This document shows, piece by piece, positions 1 through 6,892 of a stretch of 14,169 bases of DNA; positions within the stretch are counted from its first letter, which is position 1; each line of letters opens with the position of its first letter. This stretch comes from CAYFVR01 sp046541515. GTDB lineage: Bacteria; Desulfobacterota; Desulfobacteria; Desulfobacterales; Desulfococcaceae. The position numbers were made by a program, and so were the translations under genes. Below the pieces are notes generated by a model that saw only the letters and a program-made list of their open reading frames with translations, was not told where the DNA came from and ran no database searches. Location: assembly GCA_046541515.1 (NCBI GenBank), contig JBKHDD010000126.1:1-14169 (forward strand), read 5' to 3'.

Positions 1-53
1 TTCTACCGCCGAACGACATGATTCCGAGAAATTTCCGCTCCGTTCTGGATGGG

Positions 54-80
54 GCCAGGGCGAATGCGATTCGCCCCTAC
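54..80 (-). repeat. GTAGGGGC-type hairpin repeat at the end of the ATPase gene
   Basis: Read on the minus strand, the sequence GTAGGGGC (80-73) opens a perfect hairpin: arm GGGCGAAT (76-69), loop CGC, arm ATTCGCCC (65-58). The TAG inside GTAGGGGC is the stop codon of the P-type ATPase gene. No T-run follows, so it is not a classic intrinsic terminator. The same layout (GTAG, then GGGC plus a variable arm, loop, complementary arm, GCCC) occurs near the right edge of the window with a different arm sequence. That suggests one dispersed hairpin-repeat family. Confidence 0.55.
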
Positions 81-2923
81 TTCCTTCCTTCCAACCGCTT
101 CAACCGCTCGTCAATCACCGACAACTTCCGCTGGATCGCCTCTAACCGTTCATCCATTTTTTCCCGTTCCCGCTTTCGCTCTTCGGGATCGGTGCCGGAG
201 CGGCGGAAACCCTTCCAGGCTTCCACCACGATGAAGGCGATGGTGCCGAATCCGGCGCAGGCGATCAGCTCCACCGGGTCAAGCGGCGTGGTCTTGAAGA
301 AGGTCTGGAGAAACGGAACGTAGAGCAGGACGATTTGCAGCGCCACGATTCCCAGGCACATCCAAAGCATAAGCAGGTTGGTGGTCGCGCCCAGGGTGAA
401 AAAAGACTCCCGGTCGGAGCGCATGGCCAGGGCCTGGCCCACCTGGAGAAAGGCGATCAGCGTGAAGATCATGGACTGCCAGACGCCGCCGGCCCCGTCG
501 CCGGTCTGGTGATACCAGGCGCCCACGCCCAGCGCCACCGCGCCGATGACCGTGCCCACCAGAAAGACCTGCCCCACGCCGCCCCGGCTGAAGACGCCCT
601 CGTCCGGCGCCCGGGGCGGCCGGTTCATGGTGTGGGGATCGGGCGGCTCCACGCTCATGCCCAAGCCCAGCAGGCCGTCGGTGATCAGATTGAGCCAGAG
701 CAACTGCAACGGCATGAGCGCCAGGGAAATGCCAAACACCGGCGCGAACATCATCACGATGACCTTGCCGATGTTCCCGGCGATGGAATACTTGACGAAC
801 CGGCGCACGTTGTCGCCGATGACCCGCCCCTCCTCCACCGCCGCCACGATGGTGGCGTAGTTGTCGTCCAACAGCACCATGTCGGACGCCTCCTTGGAGA
901 CGTCGGTGCCGGTGATGCCCATGGCCACCCCGATGTCGGCCCGCTTCAAAGCCGGGGCGTCGTTCACCCCGTCGCCGGTCATGGAACAGATTTCCCCGTT
1001 GGCCTGGAGGGCGTCCACGATGTTGAGCTTGTGCTCGGGGGACACCCGGGCGAAGACCGAAGTCTCCCGCACCGCCTCGGCCAGCTCCCGCTCGGACATC
1101 CGGCCCAGCTCCCTGCCGGTGAGAACGCGATCGTTGGCGGTGATGCCCAGGTCCCGGGCGATGGAGAGCGCGGTCAGGGGATGATCTCCGGTGATCATGA
1201 TGGGCCGGATTCCGGCGGTGCGGCATTGCTTCACCGCCTCCTTCACCTCCGGCCGGGGCGGATCGATGAGGCCGAAGAATCCCACGAAGGTCAAATCGGC
1301 CTCGTCGTCGAACGCCGGATCGTCCGGCGCCGAATCCCAAAAGCGGATCGCCAGCCCCAGCACCCGCATTCCTTTCCGGGTCAGCGATTCATTGTCGGAA
1401 AGAATCGCTTCGCGGAGATCCTCGTCCAGCGTCACCGGACCATCCTCGGTCCAGACTTCCGCGCCGATGTCCAGCAAACCGTCCACCGCGCCTTTGGTGA
1501 CCGCCAAGCATCCCGTCCCCTCGGGAATCAAATCGGCCAGGCCGCCCGGGAGGCCGCTCCGGTCATCGGGAACCCGGTGGAAGGTGGTCATCCGCTTCCG
1601 GTCGGAGTCGAAAGACAACTCCCGCACCCGCTCCATGGTTTCGGCCAAGGCGCTTCCGCTCACGCCCACCCGGCTTGCGGCCAGTCTAAGCGCCCCTTCG
1701 GTGGGATCGCCCACCGTGTCGATCCGGCCGGTCTCCTCGTTGCGGGTCAGGCCGGCGTCGTTGCAGAGAACCCCGCCCGCCACCAGCAGTTGAATCCGTT
1801 CCGGCAGTTTCCCGAACGTCTCTCCGTCGTGCTCGGACCGCTCCGGCTGCTTCGGCTCGGGAAATTCCGCCAAATCCAGCGGCTCGCCCGGAACCCGCAG
1901 TTCCGTGGCGGTCATCCGGTTCTGGGTCAACGTTCCGGTTTTATCGGTGCAGATGACGGTGACCGAGCCCAGGGTTTCCACCGCCGGCAGCTTGCGGACC
2001 AGGCTGTTGCGTTTCAACATCCGCTGGGAGCCCAGGGACAGCGTCATCGTCACCACGGCGGGCAGCCCCTCGGGCACCACGGCCACCGCCAGGCTGACTG
2101 CCACCAAGAACATTTCCCGGATGGGTTGTTCGAGAAGAAAAAAGCCGACCGATGCCACCACGATCGACACGGCCACGCCCCCGGCCGCCAAGATTTTGCC
2201 CACCCGGTCCAGCTCGGCCTGCATGGGCGTGCGGCCGCCTTCGTCCTCCTGGATCATGGAGGCGATATGGCCCATCTCCGTGGCCATTCCCGTCCGCGCC
2301 ACCACGCCCAAACCCCGACCGCCACTGACCACGGTGCCGCCGTAGGCCATGTTCGTCCGGTCGCCCAGGGGAGAGTCCGCCTCCTCCAGCGGGTCGATGG
2401 ATTTTTCCACCGGCTCCGACTCGCCGGTCAATGCCGCCTCGTCGATTCGAAGATCGTTGGCCTCGACGAGCCGCAGGTCGGCCGGAACCACGTTCCCGGC
2501 TTCCAGATAGACGATGTCGCCGGGAACCAGTTCTTTGGAGGAAATTTGCCGGTCCTCCCCGCCCCTTCGGACGCGCACCTCCGGAACGGCCATCTCCCGA
2601 AGCGCGGCCATGGCCCGGTCGGCCCGGTAATCTTGAATGAACCCGAGCGTGGCGAACAGAATCACGATGGCCAGAATCGCCCCGGCCTCCAGCCAATCGC
2701 CCAAAAAGGCCGAAATGATCGCGGCCACGATGAGGATGATCACCATGGTCTGGGCGAATTGTTCCAGCAGGATCGCCCAGGGACTGCGGGTCCCTTTTTC
2801 CTGAAGCTCGTTGGGACCGTGTTTTTCCAGGCGCTTGCCGGCCTCGTCTTCGCCAAGCCCCTCGCGTCGGGATTCCAGGGCCTTCAATGCCTCGTCGATG
2901 GTCTGTTGATGGAAATCGCTCAT
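77..2923 (-). CDS. Cation-translocating P-type ATPase (Ca2+-ATPase-like, P2 class)
   Basis: This 948-residue membrane pump uses ATP to move a cation, most likely Ca2+, across the cytoplasmic membrane. Visible in order are an N-terminal cation-ATPase domain (about 1-70), membrane helices 1-2 (about 50-97), the actuator loop with TGES at 166-169, helices 3-4 with the ion-binding PEGLP at 284-288, the phosphorylation motif DKTGTLT with Asp327, the nucleotide-binding region with KGA at 477-479, the hinge TGDGVNDAP (649-657), and helices 5-10 (about 710-903). Helix 6 keeps the Ca2+-site Asn745 and Asp749. Helix 5 has Lys720 where SERCA pumps have the site-I Glu. A charged tail from about 911 to 948 is predicted by eye to be a coiled coil. 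The ATG at 2923 has AAAGGA-like purines upstream and gives the usual N terminus. The length is normal for the family. The transported ion is inferred, and Mn2+ or Na+ cannot be excluded. Confidence 0.95.
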   Translation of the reverse strand: MSDFHQQTIDEALKALESRREGLGEDEAGKRLEKHGPNELQEKGTRSPWAILLEQFAQTMVIILIVAAIISAFLGDWLEAGAILAIVILFATLGFIQDYRADRAMAALREMAVPEVRVRRGGEDRQISSKELVPGDIVYLEAGNVVPADLRLVEANDLRIDEAALTGESEPVEKSIDPLEEADSPLGDRTNMAYGGTVVSGGRGLGVVARTGMATEMGHIASMIQEDEGGRTPMQAELDRVGKILAAGGVAVSIVVASVGFFLLEQPIREMFLVAVSLAVAVVPEGLPAVVTMTLSLGSQRMLKRNSLVRKLPAVETLGSVTVICTDKTGTLTQNRMTATELRVPGEPLDLAEFPEPKQPERSEHDGETFGKLPERIQLLVAGGVLCNDAGLTRNEETGRIDTVGDPTEGALRLAASRVGVSGSALAETMERVRELSFDSDRKRMTTFHRVPDDRSGLPGGLADLIPEGTGCLAVTKGAVDGLLDIGAEVWTEDGPVTLDEDLREAILSDNESLTRKGMRVLGLAIRFWDSAPDDPAFDDEADLTFVGFFGLIDPPRPEVKEAVKQCRTAGIRPIMITGDHPLTALSIARDLGITANDRVLTGRELGRMSERELAEAVRETSVFARVSPEHKLNIVDALQANGEICSMTGDGVNDAPALKRADIGVAMGITGTDVSKEASDMVLLDDNYATIVAAVEEGRVIGDNVRRFVKYSIAGNIGKVIVMMFAPVFGISLALMPLQLLWLNLITDGLLGLGMSVEPPDPHTMNRPPRAPDEGVFSRGGVGQVFLVGTVIGAVALGVGAWYHQTGDGAGGVWQSMIFTLIAFLQVGQALAMRSDRESFFTLGATTNLLMLWMCLGIVALQIVLLYVPFLQTFFKTTPLDPVELIACAGFGTIAFIVVEAWKGFRRSGTDPEERKREREKMDERLEAIQRKLSVIDERLKRLEGRK

Positions 2924-2941
2924 GGGCGGGTTCCATTCCTT

Positions 2942-2977
2942 TCAAGGGCGAAATAATTATCAAGGGCGAAATAATTA
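2942..2977. repeat. Perfect 18-bp tandem duplication upstream of the ATPase
   Basis: The 18-bp unit TCAAGGGCGAAATAATTA occurs twice without mismatch, at 2942-2959 and 2960-2977. It ends 19 bp before the ATPase start codon and is far more AT-rich than its surroundings. The tract continues as AT-rich sequence to about 2998. It lies in the ATPase 5' leader or promoter zone, so copy number could affect expression, but I see no direct evidence of function. Confidence 0.85.
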
Positions 2978-3049
2978 AGAATGAACAATGGACAATTCAG
3001 CGGGAGCCATGGATATAAGGGAACTTCTTTGGGACGGACCCTCCAGCCC

Positions 3050-3085
3050 AAAAAAGGGAGCCTTTTCCAATGAACGGAAAAAGGC
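3050..3085 (-). terminator. Candidate intrinsic terminator or attenuator, minus strand
   Basis: On the minus strand GCCTTTTTCC (3085-3076), a 7-nt loop and GGAAAAGGC (3068-3060) form a 9-bp stem with one bulge. After four more bases (TCCC) comes a run of six T (3055-3050). It could end the kinase/regulator transcript, whose last gene stops at 3461, after reading through antisense to the small gene. If the ATPase promoter lies further upstream, it could instead be an attenuator in the ATPase leader. Confidence 0.4.
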
Positions 3086-3146
3086 AATACTCGAAAAGCG
3101 GTATTTTGGGAACCATTGGTTCGCCAATCCGCCAAGGCGGCGTTTT

Positions 3147-3176
3147 TTGACAATCGGTCCTCAAATCCGCCATATT
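3147..3176 (+). promoter_or_regulatory. Candidate sigma70 promoter for the small Cys-protein gene
   Basis: TTGACA (3147-3152) matches the -35 consensus exactly. With an 18-bp spacer, CATATT (3171-3176) matches four of six -10 bases. Two overlapping palindromes cover the -10 region and the expected start site: CGCCA-TAT-TGGCG (3168-3180) and GGCGC-TAA-GCGCC (3177-3189). They share GGCG and look like operator sites as much as RNA hairpins. The expected transcript start is near 3183, about 75 nt before the gene. Confidence 0.4.
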
Positions 3177-3257
3177 GGCGCTAAGCGCCGGCCGCTCTTC
3201 GGAATGATTCGAAACCACCGGCGGAGAACTGGAAGCCTTCAATCAAGGAGCGCCAAC

Positions 3258-3479
3258 ATGCCCAGAATCGTCAAAGTCCCCTGCAACGGGTCGGGACGTC
3301 ACGAAAACGAAATCGACGTGGACAAGCTGTTCACCCCCTGCTTCGTGGTGCGGCCGGACGCGCCGGTTCCCGGAATGGAGCGCCGCCGGGTGCTGGACTG
3401 CGCCCATTGCCGGGAGGGAAAAGTGGTGGTGACCCCGGAAATGGTCCGCGAGGCGCTGGGCTATTCCTCGTCTTCGTAA
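3258..3479 (+). CDS. Small hypothetical four-cysteine protein (73 aa)
   Basis: I do not recognise this family. The start at ATG 3258 is well supported by AAGGAG at 3245-3250, 7 nt upstream; the same frame is open further upstream but has no comparable site. The 73-residue product is soluble, with no signal peptide or membrane segment. It has Cys at 9, 28, 48 and 51, with a CxxC pair (CAHC, 48-51). A PCNGSG stretch near the N terminus resembles half of a DnaJ-type CxxCxGxG motif but lacks the first Cys of the pair. Four Cys plus His15 and His50 suggest metal (zinc) binding, which is inference. It is transcribed away from the ATPase, and its last 19 nt overlap the 3' end of the response-regulator gene on the other strand. 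Confidence 0.7.
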   Translation: MPRIVKVPCNGSGRHENEIDVDKLFTPCFVVRPDAPVPGMERRRVLDCAHCREGKVVVTPEMVREALGYSSSS

Positions 3480-4423
3480 AGTTCCGGATAAAACCGCCGG
3501 GCGCATTCCGGGCAAATGCTGTGGCTGAACTGGGCCGGGCTCCGTTTCTGGATGTAGGCCTCCACCTGTTCCCAATAGCCGTCCCCGTCCCGAATTTTTT
3601 TGCAGGAGGCGCAGATGGGGATGATGCCCAGCAAAGTTTCCACCTCCGCCTCGGCCTCCTTTTGGGCGGTGATGTCGATCATCACGCCGTCCCAAAGGAT
3701 GTCTCCGTTTTCCAGCCGCCGCGGCGTGGATTCGGCCCGGAGCCAGAGGGTCCGTCCCCCCGGGTGAACCACCCGAAACTCGCATAGAAAGTTTGCCATG
3801 GTATCGGCGGAACGCCGAATGGCCGTGTATACCGCAGGGCTATCGTCGGGATGGATGGCGCGAAACACGGCTTCCGGGTTATTTTGCGCCAGTTCGACGG
3901 AAATGCCGGAATAATGCTGAAATTTTTCGCTCAAAAACGGAAAGGAAAAGGCCCCGTCCGCGCCGGAGCGCCGGAACTGGTAGATCAACCCGGGCAGATT
4001 CCGGGCGATCCGCCGAATCTGGTTGTCTTTTTGGAGAAGTTCACGTTCCATCCGCACCTTGGACAACCCCATTTCCAAGGTGACAAGCAGGTCTTTTTCC
4101 TTGACCGGCTTGATCAAGTATCCGTAAGGTTCCGCCTTCCGCGCCCGCTCCACCAGCGCCCCGAAGGCGAAGGCCGTCAAAAAAATCACCGGAATGCGAA
4201 ACCGACGGCGGATTTCCATGGCCGTTTCCACCCCGTCCAGCTCCCCTTCCAGCTTGATGTCCATCAGCACCGCCTCCGGCCGGGCGTCCGCGATGGATTG
4301 CAGGGCTTCATGTCCGTCGGCATAGGGCCCCAGCACCCGATACCCGGCGTCCTTCAACGCCTCTTCCAGATGGGCGGCGATCAACGCCTCGTCTTCCACG
4401 ATCAGAATTGGGATCTCCCCCAC
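3461..4423 (-). CDS. Response regulator: REC-PAS with C-terminal CxxC...CxxC tail
   Basis: The 320-residue protein opens with a receiver domain (about 4-120). It shows the acidic pair Glu10/Asp11, phospho-acceptor Asp55 in LMDIKL, Thr83 and Lys105 of the LIKP loop. A short coiled linker leads to a PAS/PAC domain (about 140-255). There is no DNA-binding or enzyme output domain. The tail (about 262-315) carries Cys271, Cys274, Cys304 and Cys307 around a DGYWEQVEAYI block and an FSHSICPEC block. From memory this tail recurs at the end of many Desulfobacterota sensor proteins; a zinc-ribbon fold is my inference. The start is GTG at 4423, with GAGGG 6 nt upstream inside the end of the kinase gene. 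The kinase stop lies only 2 nt before this start, so the two are surely co-transcribed and probably cognate. The 3' end overlaps the small Cys-protein gene on the opposite strand by 19 nt. Confidence 0.9.
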   Translation of the reverse strand: MGEIPILIVEDEALIAAHLEEALKDAGYRVLGPYADGHEALQSIADARPEAVLMDIKLEGELDGVETAMEIRRRFRIPVIFLTAFAFGALVERARKAEPYGYLIKPVKEKDLLVTLEMGLSKVRMERELLQKDNQIRRIARNLPGLIYQFRRSGADGAFSFPFLSEKFQHYSGISVELAQNNPEAVFRAIHPDDSPAVYTAIRRSADTMANFLCEFRVVHPGGRTLWLRAESTPRRLENGDILWDGVMIDITAQKEAEAEVETLLGIIPICASCKKIRDGDGYWEQVEAYIQKRSPAQFSHSICPECARRFYPELYEDEE

Positions 4424-4425
4424 CG

Positions 4426-6645
4426 TTATCCCTCGTTTCTTCCAAAAAATTCAGTTTCGGAAATCTTCTTGGCCGGCCAGTGAAATCGAAACCCCGCGCC
4501 TTTTCCGGGAAGAATTTTCCATTGCCCCCGCAACTGCCGTTCCACCAGCAGCCGCACGATCCGCATGCCCAAGGTGTCTTTCTTTTCCACGCCTTCGGGA
4601 AGCCCGATCCCGTCATCCCGAACGGCAACCTCCACTTGCGGTTCCGAATGGCCCCGGTCCGAAAGGCGCGCCGAAATCGCAATGGCGCCGCCCCGACCGG
4701 ACGGAAACGCGTATTTCAATGAATTCATCAAGAGTTCATTCAAAACGAGACCGCAACTCACCGCCTGCTCCAAGGGGAGAAGAACATGCCTCGATTCCAC
4801 GGTCAACCGGACGGGCCCGTCGACGAGACAAAAGCTTTCCAACAGGGAACGTCCAAGCCCTTCGGCGTATCTCCGGAAATCCACCGCGCCCAACCGATCC
4901 CCCCGGTACAGATTTTCGTGGATCAGCGCCATGGCGGAAATGCGGGAGGCGCTCTGCTCCAGCGCGCTCCGCACCTCCGGCTGGACGGACCGACGCCCCT
5001 GGAGCGCCAACAGGCTGTTGACGACCGCCAGGTTGTTCTTGACCCGGTGATGGACCTCCCGCAACAGCAGCTCCTTTTCTTGAAGCGCCGTTCGAAGTTG
5101 CTCTCGGGTTTCCACCAGTTCCGTGATGTCGATGGCCATGCCGCCGATGCGGGCGACGGGACGTTCCGACCCGATTGGGAATTTGGAAATCACCTGATAC
5201 CGGTCCCGATCGCGGCCGGGGGCGGCGGCCACCGTTTGAACCCGCAGACCGGTTTCCCGGACTTCCCGATCGGTCTTCCCGTAGTGGTCCGCGAAAATCG
5301 GGGGAAAAATCTCCTTGTCGGTCCGGCCCACCAAACTTTCCGGCGGAATGGTTTCATACCCGGCGGGAGACCGGTTCGCCCAAATGTAGCGGCCGTCGGC
5401 CTCCTTGATGAAGGCGAGCCCCGGAAAATGGATCATGAAACTGTGGAACCGCTCCTCGCTGGCCCGGATCATTTCATCGGCCCGCTTGGTCTCGGTCACG
5501 TCCCGCATGGTGCACACGAAGCCGTCAAAGGTTCCGTCCGGTTTCCGCACCGGCGTGGTGGTGATTTCCATCCAAACCGGGACGCCGTCTTTCCGCCGAA
5601 GGGCGAACGTCCGCTTTCGGCTTTGCACGTCCGCCCGGCCGCGACCCTCTTTTTCCTGCCGGCCGTCGATGGCGGCCTTGGCCTCGTCCCGCTGGTCGGG
5701 GGCGAACAGAAACGCCCAAGATTTCCCGATCAACTCGTCGGGAGAATAGCCCAGCAGCCGGTCTACCGAAGGGCTGACCCAGGTGCAGACAAATCCCTCG
5801 TCCATCCGCCAAACCACGTCGTGGCCGTGCTCCGCCAACAGTCGATATGCCCGTTCCCGCTCGGCCAAGGCCCGTTCGGCCGCCTTGCGTTCGGTGACGT
5901 CAACGACGATCGAATACAGGCATTCCCGGCCGCGAAAGACCACCGGACTGGAGAAAATGGCCACGTCGCGCACCGTTCCATCCGCCAGCCGGTGGGGGAA
6001 GGGCTCGAACATGCAGGCAGACCGTTTCACTTCCGCCATTCTGGCCCGCACGGTGGATTCCGGCAATTGGTTGATGTCCCAGACCTTCATGCGACGGAGG
6101 GTTTCCGGCGAATAGCCGTAAAACCGCGACGCCGCCGGATTCGCCTCCAGAATGTCGCCGGTTTCCGGGGAAACAAACCAGCTGACCGCCGGGTTTTCCA
6201 GAAAAAGCCCATGGAACAGATGCTCGCCTGCCGTCACCTCCCGCAAAGTGACGACAATGCCCAGGGGGTCGCCCGACGCGTCGGGAAGCGGTTTTCGATC
6301 CACCCGCACCCAATCCAACGGATCGGTTCCCGGAATGGCAAACCGCCGTCCGGGAACCGCCTCCCCCGCCAGAACGCGCCGGTCGGCCTCCCGCAAACCA
6401 GGCAAATCGTCCGGCGCGAAAAAATCGGCGTCGGTCCGGCCGACGATATCCTCCTTCCGACGACCCAGCGCGACGGCAAAGGCGGGATTCGCCAGCCGGT
6501 AAATCCCGGCGGGATCCTTCACCGCGACGCCCGCTTCCACCGAATCCAGCAGATTGGCGTAAAGGGAAAGGGTCGTTCGAAACCGTTGTTCCGAAGAGAT
6601 CGGGTCGGATTCCGACGAAAAGCCGGAGTCACCGGTATCCTGCAC
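4426..6645 (-). CDS. Soluble multi-PAS sensor histidine kinase (HisKA_2 / HWE-like class)
   Basis: I choose the GTG at 6645, which has a strong AAGGAGG five bases upstream, giving 739 residues. The frame stays open to 6924, but the extra 93 residues are Phe-rich translation of the AT-rich intergenic region and overlap the transporter gene. Four PAS domains follow one another (about 20-135, 137-255, 265-390, 395-512), with PAC-type ends such as VVDVTERK and MRDVTETK. Next comes a HisKA_2 dimerisation/phosphotransfer domain with LLLREVHHRVKNN (His532/His533), then an HATPase domain with N-box NELLMNSLKYAF (636-647), G1 box DDGIGLP (677-683) and G2 TLGMRIV. No membrane segment is visible, so it should sense a cytosolic signal: redox, a ligand or a diffusible gas. 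No haem or flavin ligand motif is clear. The response regulator follows after 2 nt, so this is a two-gene signalling operon. Confidence 0.92.
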   Translation of the reverse strand: MQDTGDSGFSSESDPISSEQRFRTTLSLYANLLDSVEAGVAVKDPAGIYRLANPAFAVALGRRKEDIVGRTDADFFAPDDLPGLREADRRVLAGEAVPGRRFAIPGTDPLDWVRVDRKPLPDASGDPLGIVVTLREVTAGEHLFHGLFLENPAVSWFVSPETGDILEANPAASRFYGYSPETLRRMKVWDINQLPESTVRARMAEVKRSACMFEPFPHRLADGTVRDVAIFSSPVVFRGRECLYSIVVDVTERKAAERALAERERAYRLLAEHGHDVVWRMDEGFVCTWVSPSVDRLLGYSPDELIGKSWAFLFAPDQRDEAKAAIDGRQEKEGRGRADVQSRKRTFALRRKDGVPVWMEITTTPVRKPDGTFDGFVCTMRDVTETKRADEMIRASEERFHSFMIHFPGLAFIKEADGRYIWANRSPAGYETIPPESLVGRTDKEIFPPIFADHYGKTDREVRETGLRVQTVAAAPGRDRDRYQVISKFPIGSERPVARIGGMAIDITELVETREQLRTALQEKELLLREVHHRVKNNLAVVNSLLALQGRRSVQPEVRSALEQSASRISAMALIHENLYRGDRLGAVDFRRYAEGLGRSLLESFCLVDGPVRLTVESRHVLLPLEQAVSCGLVLNELLMNSLKYAFPSGRGGAIAISARLSDRGHSEPQVEVAVRDDGIGLPEGVEKKDTLGMRIVRLLVERQLRGQWKILPGKGAGFRFHWPAKKISETEFFGRNEG

Positions 6646-6719
6646 AGTGGCCTCCTTCGGTTTCCGGCCCGAAACGGCCGGCCGAGGGCTCGGGGAAACG
6701 AAAAAAAGCGGATGGGAAC

Positions 6720-6737
6720 GGTTTTTCGAGAAAAACC
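6720..6737. repeat. AT-rich perfect palindrome in the kinase 5' leader
   Basis: GGTTTTTC-GA-GAAAAACC forms an 8-bp perfect inverted repeat 75 bp upstream of the kinase start. It could be a hairpin in the kinase leader, a weak terminator for the upstream transporter gene, or an operator. It has no flanking T-run strong enough to settle the matter. Confidence 0.4.
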
Positions 6738-6788
6738 AAGAGAGGATATTCGATTCGGGGAGAAAAGGCAAACCTCGGAGGAATAAAA

Positions 6789-6818
6789 ATACTAAATTGG
6801 GAACATGTTTTGGGACAA
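6789..6818 (-). promoter_or_regulatory. Weak candidate promoter for the kinase/regulator operon
   Basis: On the minus strand TTGTCC (6818-6813) and TAGTAT (6794-6789) are spaced by 18 bp, each matching four of six sigma70 consensus bases. They sit in the most AT-rich part of the 247-bp gap between the transporter stop and the kinase GTG. A leader of about 135 nt would follow. The match is modest in an AT-rich stretch, so this is a suggestion only. Confidence 0.25.
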
Positions 6819-6892
6819 AAACGACAAAAAAATTACGATTCAGAAAAAAGAGGACAACCGCAGATGGCGGGAATCGGATATTCCGGAAAAAA

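Noticed and set aside
335..2956. Very long open frame on the plus strand opposite the ATPase gene (873 codons)
   Set aside because: The ATPase frame has every family motif. The opposite frame is His/Gly/Pro/Arg-rich, as expected from a GC-rich antisense strand with few stops.
2920..3242. Two small minus-strand frames (77 and 81 codons) in the ATPase/small-gene gap
   Set aside because: No ribosome site, no recognisable product, and they cross the hairpins and repeats of the intergenic region.
2988..3257. Longer frame upstream of the small Cys protein (about 90 more residues)
   Set aside because: The region contains palindromes, a terminator-like hairpin and a promoter-like sequence, and the strong ribosome site is at 3245-3250.
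4786..6786. Long plus-strand frame opposite the histidine kinase gene (666 codons)
   Set aside because: Same reason: low-complexity antisense translation across a clear kinase gene, with no recognisable domain.
6858..6870. CCGC-AGATG-GCGG hairpin after the transporter gene as a terminator
   Set aside because: Only a 4-bp stem, with the nearest T-run about 8 nt away; too weak to call.
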